DNA of 64,000 nucleotides from the NCBI GenBank assembly GCA_951799445.1, contig OX637287.1, positions 36,547,724 through 36,611,723 of the forward strand. The letters are read 5' to 3'. Position 1 is the stretch's first letter. Every line of letters begins with the position of its first letter. The notes beneath the pieces are model-generated. The model was not told the DNA's origin. It made no database searches and saw nothing but the letters and a program-made list of their open reading frames with translations. Shown piece after piece: positions 35,434 through 47,249 of this stretch. A program made the translations under genes and the position numbers. This stretch comes from Pseudisothecium myosuroides. Its lineage: Eukaryota > Streptophyta > Bryopsida > Hypnales > Lembophyllaceae.

Positions 35434-36031
35434 TTAAAACAAAATGGTTTCAAAAATATTTTTGGGATCAAATTTTATTCAACCTATATTGACCTATGTA
35501 TGTAACTATAGTTTAGTGATAGAAAATATTAGGAGACAAATATCAACATTGATCCATTTGAAATCATTTTTAAGGCATTATCTCCAGGTTCAAGTTTATT
35601 GTCACCTCTAGATAATTAATAAAGAAAATTATTTTTTATTTATTAGGATATTTGAAGACTAAGTTTTCTATGATGATTTTTTTAAAGTTATTAAATGTGT
35701 TATAAATCAAGAAAAAGTTTAATTTTTCTATTGACTTACAAAAAAAAACATTTTAAAGTCATCATGAAATTAAAATATTTCAAATTATATATAATTAAAT
35801 AGAAAATAAGTTAAAATCACAAATAAAATTTTAGAGCTAGATTTTAAATGATTTTTGACATTTTCTTGATTGTATTATGTTTGAAAAAAATTATTACATC
35901 TTGCCACTCTGTATACTTACAATTTTAGAAATTTGAACTACTTCATGGATTGAGGTAGAAGTACCTAATTCCGCCCTAGGTCCAACTCTACACCCCATAA
36001 AACAATCTCAATTGTACCTTTTATATAATTT

Positions 36032-36237
36032 TTCTATCATAATGAAAATGAAATGTAAAAAAAAATTAGGTGAGGAGGAAATAAGTGACAATTAAGGCAT
36101 TATCAAACTCTCAATGAAATGGTAACATAGTAGTTCTATCATAATGAAAATGAAATGTGAAAAAGAATTGGGTGAGGAGGGAATAAGTGACAATTAAGGC
36201 ATTATCAAACTCTCAATGAAATGGTAACATACTAGTT
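36032..36237. repeat. Tandem duplication, period 102 bp
   Basis: Two direct copies starting TTCTATCATAATGAAAATG and ending GAAATGGTAACATA, differing at only a few bases. No coding sense. Confidence 0.85.
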
Positions 36238-36300
36238 TGGTGCTTGTTAAGCAATTTGCACAATATAGTAATATTAAAAGCCTTGAAATGTCTCCGTCTA

Positions 36301-36846
36301 TTTGGTCCCTAGTAGACCAAATGTTCAAATTTCACATAATGGATGAATGCAAACACATTTCAAGCATACGAAAATGTAATTTTTCATCCATCATTCTTTT
36401 GTAGATTCTTGTGTTAATTCTTCAATATTTGTGTGGTATATATTTTGAAGACTTTGGTTTGCAAATATTATATAATTCAATGGATACTAGTAGGTATAGC
36501 CTCAAAAAGCAATATTTTAGCTAAAAAAATGACCCTTGAAAAATGATTTGAATAATAAAATAAAATAAAATAAGAATCTTAAAAATTCATTATGATTAGA
36601 ACTTAACATTTAGAACTCAAAAGATTTTTTTTTTGTAAAACCACAAATATTCAATTTACAATCAATTTTAGAAGGAAATTCTAAAAATATTAATTAGTAT
36701 GATAGTTGATCTAACCATATGGATATGATCTATAGATCATATTTTACAACTATTGTTTAAAAGTTGTCATTGAATTATTACTCTAAGTTGCAATTTATAA
36801 TACCTCTTCACAATTTTGGAATCTACCCCTTGATCCTTAAGGGGCT
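36301..36846. mobile_element. TTAA-family MITE, inverted, decayed ends
   Basis: Read on the minus strand it aligns with the 32777 element: CCCCTTAAGGATCAAGGGG at one end, then CATATGGTTAGATC, GAGGCTATACCTACTAGTA and GATGGATGAAAAATTACATT. The TTAA sites are no longer intact. It lacks the hairpin of the 32777 copy, which makes it a useful empty-site control. Confidence 0.6.
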
Positions 36847-37758
36847 AGTGTTTTTATTCTTATAGATTGCATTTTAATCTATATTCAATTTATATTTACT
36901 TTTGGAATGACAACAAGGGATTATTGCATGCAATGTAATCACATGAGAATATTGAATTGTCTTCTTTCTAGATCAAGGCTTAGACTCCACCCTTGAAAGA
37001 AAAGGATAAAACACAAATTAATTTGCACTACATGGTAACTCTATTATGACATGAGATCAACAATTTACATTGAATTTTTATTTATTAGAAAATTGCTTCA
37101 AAGAATTTGCTTTTAGGACATACTTACTTGTAGAATAAAGGCGAATTTGTATTTGATTTCTTGATGCTCATGGCCCCTTTCTGTAAACAATTAAAATACT
37201 TACAAGCATGCCACTTTGAAAATTTATAGAATTTATAATTTTTGTCATAAAAATACTTTTATGTTTTAGGGGTTTAAAGTTCTCTACTCAAATTTATTAG
37301 TGCACAATTTTCTATGGGGTTTAACTATTGTAGAAATTGTCTTCAAGGTAATCAAATGCTTAAATTGATAGGAGTGGCAACTTTTGCCTTATTCCTTCAA
37401 TACTCACAAGGCAAAGAACCAACCTTTAGATTAATTTTTGTTCCTTTAAAAGACAAAAAATATAAATTTTACATTCATGCTTTTGGGAGGAGTTGCTTGA
37501 ATGCATTTGCAAAAGATGGAGTTTAGATCTTCCCTCATTGTTGACTATTTTATAGATCTTGATGTTTAATCATTCAATCATAAATGTTCACAATTTGAAA
37601 ACATTAAAAGTGAAGGATTATGAAGTTCAAGTTAGTAGTCATAGGCCCATCCTTTCATAATCAAAGTCTAAGTTAAAGGCATTGCTCTTCAGTTGGAAAC
37701 TTCCATATGACCTTCACAACTTCTCTAAGTTCCACGATAGACTATGCATACTTAGGGA

Positions 37759-39008
37759 GAATTGCCCCCTTGTTGTCCTTGGGCATGCATCTTTTCCAAT
37801 TAACTTCTGTTATAGACTGCACATACTCATGGAGAATTGACCCCTTATTGTCTGTGAGCCTACGGCTTTTCCAATTAAGTTCTGTCATAGAGTGACTAGA
37901 TACAATTAGTGAGAATTGACCCTTTGTTATCCTTGGGAATGCGACTTTTCCAATTAAGTTCCGTCATAGAGTGACTAGGTATAGTTGGTGAGAATTGACC
38001 CCTTGTTGTCCCTAGGCCTACAATTTCTCCAGTTAAGTTCTGCCCTAGACTACACATAGTTATGGAGAATTGACCCTTTGTTGTCCTTGGGCCTCTGACT
38101 TGTCCAATTAAATTTTGTCATAGAGTGACAACACATAGTCAGTGAGGATTGACTTCTTGTTGTTTTGAGGCCTACAACTTCTCCAATTAAGTTTTGTCAT
38201 AGAATGACTATGTATAAACAATGAGAATTGACCCCTTTTTTGTCCTTGGGTTTGCGACTTTTCGAAGTTCCATCATAGACTGCGTATGGTTAATGAAAAT
38301 TGACCCCTTGTTGTTCTTGGGCCTGCCACCAACAGTGCTAGTATGTGAGCCCAAGAATGCAAACTTGTGAGCATTGAACCTACAATATAGGTACCTATAA
38401 TATAGATACCACACACTATAGAAGGTGTATGCATCATATACACCTATAATATGGGTATTTGTAATATATATACACTATAATCATAGACGATTTTTATAGG
38501 GTATACACCTATAACATAGGTGTGTGCTCATGGGCTCATACTCCTATGCTCACATAATAGCAACCCTCGGCCTGCCACTTCTCTAATTAAATTCTATCAT
38601 AGACTACACATAGTCAGGGAGAATTGACCCCTTGTTGTCCTTGGGCCTATAACTTTTCCAATTAAATTTTGTCATAGTAACTACGTATAGTTAGAAGAGA
38701 ATTGACCCCTTCTTGTCCCTAGGCCCGCAACTTCTTCAAGTTAGGGAGATTGTGTAGTTAGAGAGAATTAATCCCTTGTTGTCCTTGGGCCTACAACTTT
38801 TCCAATTAAGTTTAGTCATAGAGTGACTACATATAGTCAAAGGAGAACTGACCCCTTGTTGTTCTTGGGCCTACAACTTCTCCAAGTTCCAAAATATACT
38901 ACGTATAGTCAAAGAGAATTGACCCCTCGATGTTCCTAGGCCCGTGACTTCTTCAAGTTTCGACATAGACTATGCACAGTCAGGAAGAATTGACTCCTTG
39001 CTGTCCTT
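37759..39008. repeat. Minisatellite, about 14 units of 65-80 bp
   Basis: Recurring core GAGAATTGACCCCTTGTTGT followed by CCTTGGGCCT, an ACTTCTCCAATTAAGTT segment and GTCATAGAGTGACTA. Core starts near 37759, 37832, 37911, 37990, 38064, 38143, 38222, 38297, 38619, 38697, 38762, 38842, 38911 and 38984. The spacing is 65-80 bp with much divergence, so the array is old. It is interrupted by a MITE at 38330-38569. Confidence 0.85.
38330..38569. mobile_element. Mutator-like MITE with 9-bp target duplication
   Basis: The left end CAACAGTGCTAGTATGTGAG and the inverted right end CGAGGGTTGCTATTATGTGA pair imperfectly. The perfect 9-bp repeat GCCTGCCAC flanks it (38321-38329 and 38570-38578). A 9-bp duplication is the Mutator/MULE signature. 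It sits inside one unit of the minisatellite, so it is younger than the array. Confidence 0.75.
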
Positions 39009-39913
39009 ACGACCCATACGTCACAAATAAAGCCTCATTTTTTGAGTTACTAATCTGAGAATCTTATTATTTTTTTTTAGAAAATAATGGAGGCACATTT
39101 GGATTCCTTAGGGCCAGCTTACATGTGAGCCTGGTGGGCAAAGAAAGCAACTAGAAGACAAGAACAGTGTCACCGATGATCGGTAAGCGTGGAAGGAGGA
39201 GAGAGAGTTCTACCGATATCGGTATAGAATACACTGGAGAAGCAACATAAAAGTGATTTCTATATTTTGACCTTGTTGACTCCTCCCACCCACCGATACA
39301 TGTAAGGAGGCCCTTAATCCTAAATTACATTACATGAACCCCGGGCTTTTGGATATTTTTAGCACAGTGCTTGATGCCTTGATGAATCCTTCAGTTGATT
39401 GTTCCATGGCGAATGGATTGCATTCAAATCCAATTGCACAGGCAGCACACTCAAGTTCAATACGCACATGACTGATGATGAGGATGGCTTCTAATAAGCC
39501 AATGCAAACCTGGGGTAGTTCATAGCCAATAGAGTTACCTTCGAAAATGATCAACACCCCCTTTTCCCAAAAGAAAAAGCATTGATACCCATGCCTTGGA
39601 TAGTTCAGTATCTTACTGTTCAGAAGCCAACGGTTCTGTTATTCTGTAACATGTAAGTAGTTTATCTTATTATTTGGTTTGTGCCTTCATTTGTGCCTGA
39701 TTTCAAGTCAATCCATATTTCAACCGTCAATGGCATATAGAATACGGAGTACCAGTACAGGTGGTACCAATGAGTGTACATTCACTCCAGAAAAGAGGGA
39801 GATTTCTGTTCTAACATGTAACTACAGTAGTAAGTAACTGGTAAGTAACTAGTAAGCGACTTATTGTATGTATAAATGCATTTTACAGAGTTGACCACGT
39901 AAGTTAACCCCTA

Positions 39914-40228
39914 AGGTAGGAGGTCCATAAAGCGACCATCTAAGCGCTGAACCTGAATTTTGGGGAGGTAAAACATCTTGAAATATTTTTCAGTAAATTT
40001 TCCTTGAAAGACAAGAAGAAATGGCATCTGGCTCAAGTTGTTTCATATTTTTCGGAGCTTTGTGGAATTAGTTATGAAATTTTGAAGGTGAAAAGCCAAA
40101 GGGCTATAAAAGCGACCACCTCCTAGAATGTACATCCTTTGTACATTTTGGGAAATTGAAGAAAGCAAAATGTACCTGTGTGTCCTGATCGGTTCAAAAT
40201 GCCCGGTTGGAGTTCGAGCCTCCTACCT
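39914..40228. mobile_element. AGGTAGGAGG MITE, TA-flanked
   Basis: 315 bp from AGGTAGGAGGTCCATAAAGC to GAGCCTCCTACCT, flanked by TA (39912-39913 and 40229-40230). Inverted relative to 14446-14759 and highly similar to it. Shared inner motifs include GGGGAGGTAAAACATCTTGA. Confidence 0.78.
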
Positions 40229-40639
40229 TAAATACCTGAGGCACCAAATTTTGGTGTCGACAAAACTTTGAAGTTAAATAAAACCTAACCAAGTTGCTAT
40301 TTCTAGAGTTACGTTTTCTTACTCAACCTTTGATTTGTTGGAGAAATCTTTATATAACCTTAATTAAGCATTTCCTTTCTAAATCTAAAGTTAACTCTTA
40401 GTTAATTTTACTTTGGCTAGTGCTAACCTAGTAAAGCTTGCTCTTTTAGTTAAATTTTATTTTTACCAGCAGTAATTCTATTTTTAAGGAAGCTTGTAGA
40501 GGAAGCTTTTTCTTTACTTTTATTTTTGAAATTAGCTTGTAGGAGAAGTTTTCTTGGGTATATAAATCCAACTTAGACGCTTATTTCTTCCTCTTTCATT
40601 TGTGTTTTCCACTGATGAGCTCTCTTGTAGAACAAAACT

Positions 40640-41664
40640 AGTTTGGCAATAAAGCCTTCGTATTGTTTGAGCAGAGATATCTTATACATCTTTTGTTTTA
40701 TGTTTTGTTACTCATTTGGCAATCTCTTTAGGTTTCTTTTACAGTTAGTGTTTGAGTAGCACCAATAAAACCTAAAGTTTATGTTGTCAACTCTAAGCCC
40801 TAAGCTATCAACCTAAATCTTAAAGTTTAGATTTATTAACCCTTGGTTCAGCAAATCCTATTGTAAGCCTTACTACAACTAGTCTTTTCTTATTCTTAAA
40901 ACCCACTTTCATCATGGCGCAACAAGCTAGTAGGAAACGTTTGCGTTCAAACATTATAGGTCCATCTTCCTCTATTGATTCAGTTCTAGGAGATGTACAT
41001 GTGTCTATGTCTCAATGTCACAAGCATTGGTGTAAGACACGTAATCCAGTTTGTAAAGAAGTGGAACTTGTTCTCCTGGAGAACGATGTCGTCCAATTTG
41101 TTGTTGCTCAAGAAGTAGAATAGTCTTCATATCGTAGGAGATGGCTTGAAAATGCTTCCGAATAAAAACACTCGGATAGCCACGAGCACACAAACATTCA
41201 TAAAAAAGGTGTCAAATACAACTAGAGACAGACTGCTTGACTTGCTTCTAGTCTTTGACATACTTATGGAGGAAGCTGACCAGATGACTAGGCATAGACA
41301 CATCTACATCTCCTAAAACTGAATCAGTAGAGGAAGGTGGACCTGTAATGTCTGAACGTAGACATTTCCTACTAGATTGTTGCGCCATAATGAAAGTGGA
41401 TTTTAAGAATAAGAAAAGGCTAGTTGTAGTAGGGTTTACAACAAGATGTGTTGAACCGAGGGTTAATAAATCTAGGCTTTAGGGTTTAGGATTGATGGCT
41501 TAGGGTTTGGGGTTGACAACATAAACATTAGGTTTTATTAGTGTTGCTTAGACACTAACAAAAGAAACCTAAAGAGATTGCCAAACAAGTAACAAAACAT
41601 AAAACAAAAGACTCATACGATATCTTGGCTCAAACAATACAACTTAGGCTTTAATTCCAAACAT
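40640..41664. repeat. Inverted repeat with head-to-head leader and ORF start
   Basis: The arms of about 375 bp (40640-41015 and 41278-41664) are inverted and diverged. Each contains ATTGTTTGAGC, TTTTGTTTTATGTTTTGTTA, ACTACAACTAG and TTTCAT(C/T)ATGGCGCAACAA, then an ORF start. The loop carries the rest of the minus-strand frame (41005-41277). The pairing of a leader and coding start in both directions suggests a transposon 5' region duplicated by inversion. The superfamily is unknown. Confidence 0.65.
41005..41388 (-). pseudogene. Broken 127-codon ORF in the inverted repeat
   Basis: From ATG at 41388 (MAQQSSRKCLRSDITGPPSS) one frame runs to the stop at 41005, with two internal stops (TAG after HKYVKD, TGA after SVSSCI). 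The C-terminal part contains CARGYPSVFIRKHFQ and ends CDIET. The plus-strand arm has the matching start MAQQASRKRLRSN at 40914 but loses homology after about 36 codons. Function not recognised; probably a mobile-element protein. Confidence 0.45.
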
Positions 41665-42228
41665 AGTTATGTTATGCATTGAGAATACAATGTTCATAAG
41701 ACTAGCAAAGCGAGTCGCTTCAAAGCAAACACATGAGGCCAAAGAATAAATCTTGACTTAATTCCAAAAACTCCAAATGGATCACATTGTGACTCAATTT
41801 ATATCAAATTGATGGAGTCCAAATACATTGTGGATGAAAAGATAGAAGATAAAGGCTTAAAAATAGTCTTGACTTCAAAATTATAGATCTTTTGTTGTGT
41901 GACTTTGAAATTTTATAGCTTGAATAATGCACCTCAACCACAAATGAGACTCATGGTCTCTTGAAAATTGACAAATGGACCCTATACATCTCAATGCATA
42001 ATATAATTATGACATAATGGACGTCACCAGAATTTTTAAATTGTAACTTTTAAATTTATTTATATGTTTTAAAATAATAAGGTGTAAATTTACTCTTTAT
42101 ATGTTTATATGTTTCAAAACTCTGAGGTTTTTAAATTATAGCATTTCAACAATTTAGAATTTAGGATTAGTTGTCAATGATAATGCAAAGAGAAGTAGAG
42201 TCCCAGTTTGTTAGTAGTAATGTTTTAA

Positions 42229-43144
42229 CCCCTAAAGGACCGTTGTCCCTTTGGGGGACAAATGGGATATTGGGCAAGTACCTACGGGCTGAATTTTTGT
42301 TGTGGTTTTTTGAAACTTTTTTTTGAAGATAGAAGAACTCATAAGCTTTGAGGGAATATAATTTTTTTCATAATCGATGCCTAGGAACAAAAGTTATGAC
42401 CAAATAAACTCAAAACAGGGGACGAGGGGGTAGCAAATTTTTTTTTTCAAAAATTTGAATTTTTTTAAAATTTTTTTTACTCATAGATTATACTTTTGTC
42501 TATCTAGAAAGCTTTGATTCATTTCATTTGGATTTGTTTTGAGAAAGTTATGGACATTCTTGTTTTTTGGGCAGTTAGAGCATCTTCTTGAAAAAAATAA
42601 CTTGTAGGGTTCATTTCTAAATGCAATTTTTCCAATTTTTCCAAATTTTTTTTTGAATGGTTGAATTTACTTGCTATAACAATCTCACCATTGGGATTAA
42701 TGCATTTCAATTCCATCTAAAAGATATTAATATTTTAGATTTTCTTTCTATCGTGAACCTACTTCTACTTAACTATTTTTTTAAGAATGAAAATTAAGTT
42801 TTTTTGAATTTTTCCCCCCCTAGACTCTCAACTCAATTCTCCACTATGAAGATTTAAAGCTCAAAACTTTGTAGTGGAAAATTTTTAAGTTAAACTGTTC
42901 AAAGTCAAAAAATCTAGTCCCGCAATGTGCTGAAAAACTTGTTTTTTCCACTTTAAACGCAATTATCTTGCAATTTGTGCGGTCAAAAATTCTGAAAAAT
43001 TTTCCACATTTTTTTCCACTAGTTAGGTGTAAGATCCTATGGTTAGATGTGGAAAAAAAACAATTAATTTTTTTTTACTCTTTGCTATAGAAATGGCAGT
43101 TTTCAATGTTTTTTGGCAGAAAAAAGGCCTTGGTCCTTTCGGGA
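42229..43144. mobile_element. TTAA-family MITE, intact (916 bp)
   Basis: It lies between TTAA 42225-42228 and 43145-43148. Ends CCCCTAAAGGACCGTTGTCC and CTTGGTCCTTTCGGGA. A small GTCCCTTTGGGGGAC palindrome lies next to the left end. Long poly-T and poly-A runs and AAGTTATG motifs are shared with sister copies. No open frame. Confidence 0.85.
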
Positions 43145-44371
43145 TTAAATTTGTAAATATGAACTATTTTAAATTTGAAGCTACTTGAATTGAAATGAAA
43201 CTTTTTCTATTTATTTCATTATTAACATATCAATAATACAAACATGAAATTGGACCAACTTGATTAGTTGATTATTGTTTGAACCAGTTTAAACTATTTT
43301 TTCAAAACCCATTGAAATTTTCATATACTAATACTTCCGTAATTCCAATGAAATACAAATTTTTATAATGCCAATATTATTTACCATAATGCAAATTTTA
43401 AATGATGAAATAACTTAAACACATCCCATATGTACAAAGGCTGGATTTGTTCATCCATCTAATATATTTTGAACTTTGTTGTTAGCTTTCCAATTATTCT
43501 TTAGTTTAGATTTCCAAAAATCCTCTTTACAAATATTCTTTAGATAAAATAAACAAATTAGAGCTTCTTCAGTGCAAAACTACTCTTTTATTAAAACATA
43601 GTACTTCAAAAATGACTTTAATAAGCGTAAAACACAAATTTTAAACATCCCTACAATTAGACATTGACAATACAAACAAATATTTAAACTCTCTATAACT
43701 AATTCTTGAGCTCATTTTTGCATTATACTAAAAATTTCAAATTTTTAGTTCAAATATTGATTATTACAACGGTAGATTTAATAGTGTATAAATATTTTCT
43801 ACAGGTCATACAACTTTAAATTGAGAGAAACCTCTAAAGTGTTATTTTAATTGCACTATATTGCACTTCTTGACATTTGGGGAAGTTTGAACACTTCTTT
43901 GTCATTAAAAAATCAAACTTGATTGAGCTATTTGAAGTTTTTTTAGATGGCAATGTGAATGGAGGTAAGGTAACTACACTCAATTTTGACCCCTTTGTAA
44001 ACCAAACCCCTCCAGATTCTTGCTTAAAATGTACTCCCACTATTCATGAGAGTTTAGGGTTGATTTTAGAAACACCTATTTTCAGCACTTTGAATATTCA
44101 TAGTTTATTCATATGGTGTCCAAAAAATGCATTCTCAAAGAATCTAAAATCTTCTTTGGACTACCAACAAGACCCCACAAAAAGTTTTCCAATATAATAA
44201 TGAGAACCATGCTAAATCGCTTAACTGTGCAATTTTAGGTGTAGTTACCTTAAATGCACTCAATTTTGATGGCTATTGCAAAAAACATGTTCAAAAATTA
44301 TTCACACCAAAAGTAAGAAAAAAACTATTCTTAAATCTATTTAGGCTCTAAAAGTGTTATTTAACATCCAA
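43145..44371. other. AT-rich DNA without supported genes
   Basis: An open frame of 106 codons at 43877-44197 has no recognisable domain and no splice context. A decayed AGGTAGGAGG-type relic probably spans about 44372-44640 (CAAGGTACGCATTGC to GGACCTCCTAAGTA). Confidence 0.4.
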
Positions 44372-44671
44372 GGTACGCATTGCTTTCTTCAATGTACCAA
44401 TTGCATTTGTCAATGTACCAATGGTGAGCATATTAGGGCGTGGATGCTTTTAGAGACATTTTGTCATGCCACCTTCAAATTCATAACTAATTCCACAAAG
44501 GTCCAAAATATATGAACCAACTTGGGTTAGGTGCCAATTTCATTATATTTCCCAAGAAAAATTTATTGAAAAATATTCAAGAAGTCAAACTCCCCCAAAA
44601 TGCAAATCAGATGGTAAAAGATTGCTCTATGGACCTCCTAAGTACACCTGCACTAAATACCATATCACATA

Positions 44672-44967
44672 AGGTAGGAGGCTTGAACTCCGACATGGCA
44701 ATTTGAACCGAACAGGAAACAAAGGTACATTATTCTTTTTTCAATTAACCAAAATGTACAAAAGATGTACATTAGAGCCCTATGGCTTTTCAACTTCAAA
44801 ATTTCATAACTAATTCCACAAAGCTCCAAAAAATATGAAACAACTTGGGCCACATGCCATTTCTTCTTGTCTTTCAAGGAAAATTTACTAAAAAACATTT
44901 CAAGATGTTTTACCTCCCCAAAATTCAGGTTCAGCTCTTAGATGGTCGCTTCATGGACCTCCTACCT
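44672..44967. mobile_element. AGGTAGGAGG MITE, TA-flanked
   Basis: 296 bp, ends AGGTAGGAGGCTTGAACTCC and GGACCTCCTACCT, TA on both sides (44670-44671 and 44968-44969). Same orientation as 14446-14759. Confidence 0.77.
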
Positions 44968-45427
44968 TACCTGGAATGTTGCAACTTGCAAGTATTCCAA
45001 TGGAAAGCATCCAGCAGACTGATCTTTAGGCTTGCCTAAAGTTTTTCTATTTCAGGATTGGTTTAGGATCATCACTGGAATTCTACCTCCCAATAATAAA
45101 AGTTTATACTATTTGTGTAAACCAAAAGACACAAAAGATGATATGGCCTCAAACTAAAGACACTTGAGTTTAGGGTGTGTGATTGGAGCTCCCTCCTAAC
45201 TTATGCCATATCTCAGGCACGCCATGTTCAAAATGAGTTTTATTCCCCAACTTGTAGAATCATGTCTTGGAAACAATTAAAATTTGAAAAAAGAGATGCT
45301 GCAATACTTTCAACTGGCCAAATATTAACAACTGGCCAACTTTAGAATTTTTGACATATAACTTAACCCAACTACATGTACACAGCCAGTTTTTTTGTTT
45401 TTTTCAAACGTGGACAATTTCCATTAA

Positions 45428-46307
45428 CCCTTTAGTGACCGTGGTTGATTTGGGGGGCGGGCGTAGTTTTTCAAGAAAATGAATTTTGTGGCCACTCTAA
45501 AGATGTAGTCTTAGATCAAACCGTACAAGGTGTTTCCATAAGGGAGATTCTTCAACTTAACAAAAAATCAAACTCATCCAACAATACAAATTGCTATAAA
45601 TAAGGTAGGAGGTCCATAAATCAACCTTTTAAGGGCTAAAATTGAATTTTGTGGAGGTGAAACATCTTTAAATACTTTTTGGTAAATTTTCCTCAAAAGA
45701 CAAGTAGAATAGGCATCTAATCCAAGTCGTTTCATATTTTTTCAAGCTTTGTGAAATTAGTTACAAATTTTTGAAGTTCACAAAAAATGGTCATATGTAG
45801 TCATCAAAATGAATACCCTTCTAAAATGTGCAGATTTGGTACATTGAAGAAAGTGAAATGTACCTCTAAATCATGTTTGCTTCTAGAGCCTTGTTGGAGT
45901 TGGAGTTGCTTTCCTTAATTTTCAAAAATCAATGACTTGAATGACCCTTTAGAATTTGCGCTACATAAATACCAATGCATAAGTTTACTTCGGGCATTCA
46001 TGAGATTATAAAGCAACACTTATACCTTGTCAAGACATCAAGTTACAAAAAAATCTCACAATTTGGTTGATATTTTTTTGTATTTTTGTTGAACACTTCC
46101 CATTTAAAGGTCCAGGCCATTTGAGTTTGCAACCTCATAGCTAATTCATCAATGCTCCAATTCTCTTGAAATTGGTTTTGTTTGAAGCGCACAAAGACAT
46201 TCTAATTGCGTTCCTCTTTGAGATTTTTGTAATCAAATATATTTTGAACAATATTAGACTGAGAATCCAAAAATCAACCAAAAAGTGGTCGACCGGTCAC
46301 TAAAGGG
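45428..46307. mobile_element. TTAA MITE, second subfamily, with nested MITE
   Basis: The perfect 14-bp inverted ends CCCTTTAGTGACCG and CGGTCACTAAAGGG lie between TTAA 45424-45427 and 46308-46311. The ends differ from the common CCCCTAAAGGACC type. It is 880 bp, or about 565 bp without the nested AGGTAGGAGG MITE at 45603-45915. The right TTAA is shared with the next element. Confidence 0.85.
45603..45915. mobile_element. AGGTAGGAGG MITE nested in a TTAA element
   Basis: Starts AGGTAGGAGGTCCATAAATC after TA (45601-45602). The right end is decayed (GCTTTCCT) but TA remains at 45916-45917. Shares GAAACATCTTTAAATACTTT with its sisters. Confidence 0.65.
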
Positions 46308-46311
46308 TTAA

Positions 46312-47244
46312 CCCCTAAAGGACCGTTGTCCCTTCGAGGGACAAATGCGTTTTCGGGCAGGTACCTACGGGCTGAAATTTTCTTGTGATTTTTTGAAACT
46401 TTTTTTGGAGATAGAAAAACTGATAAGCTTTGTGGGAATATAATTTTTTTCACAATTAGTGCCCGGGAAAAAAAGTTATGACCAAATAAGCTCAAAACAA
46501 GGGACAGCGGGCAGCCCGGGCAGCAAAAAAAAATGGACAAAAATTTGAATTTTTTTTTAATATTTTTTTCCTCATAGATTATATTTTTGTCTATTCAGAA
46601 AGCTTTGATTCATTTCATTTGGATATGTTATGAGAAAGTTATGGACATTCTTGTTTTTCGGGCAGTTAGAGCATCTTCTTGAAAAAAATAACTTGTAGGA
46701 TTCATTTCTGAATGCAATCTTTCAAATTTTTCAAATTTTTTTTTTTTGCATGGTTTAGTTTAGTTGCTAGAACAATCTCACCATTGGGATTAGTGAATTT
46801 TAATTCCATTTAAGAGATATTAATATTTTAGATTTTCCTTCTATCTCGTACTTACTTCTACTTAACAATTTTTTTGAGAATGATAATTAAGTTTTTTTGA
46901 ATTTCTTTTTTTTATCCTAGACTCTCAACTCAATTCTCCTCTATAAAGATTTAAAGCTCAAAACTCTATAGTGCAAAAATTTTAAGTTAAAAATGTTCAA
47001 AGTCAAAAAATCTAGTCCCGCAATGTGCTGAAAAACTTGTTTTTTTCACTTTAAACGCAGATATCTTGCAATCTGTGCGGTCAAAAATTCTGAAAATTTT
47101 TCCACACATTCTCATACTAGTTAGGTGTAAGATCCTACGGTTAGATTTGCAAAAAAAACATTTTTCAGTTTTTTTTACTGTTTGCTATAAAAATGGCAGT
47201 TTTCACTGTTTTTTGGCAGAAAAAAGGCCTCGGTCCTTTAGGGG
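46312..47244. mobile_element. TTAA-family MITE, intact (933 bp)
   Basis: It lies between TTAA 46308-46311 and 47245-47248. Ends CCCCTAAAGGACCGTTGTCC and CTCGGTCCTTTAGGGG. Very similar to 42229-43144. It abuts the 45428 element, with a single TTAA between them. Confidence 0.87.
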
Positions 47245-47249
47245 TTAAA

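Noticed and set aside
37759..39008. CRISPR array
   Set aside because: The repeats are adjacent, diverged and variable in length without unique spacers, and the genome is eukaryotic.
39330..39557. 75-codon minus-strand frame (GYELPQVCIGLLEAILII...)
   Set aside because: Looks mildly protein-like, but it has no splice signals or homologous motif that I can name.
40607..40650. Possible hammerhead ribozyme (CTGATGAG)
   Set aside because: The core CTGATGAG is present, but the required GAAA partner and a pairing stem II are missing.
43877..44197. 106-codon open frame
   Set aside because: No motif, AT-rich codon use equal to background, overlapping frame on the other strand.
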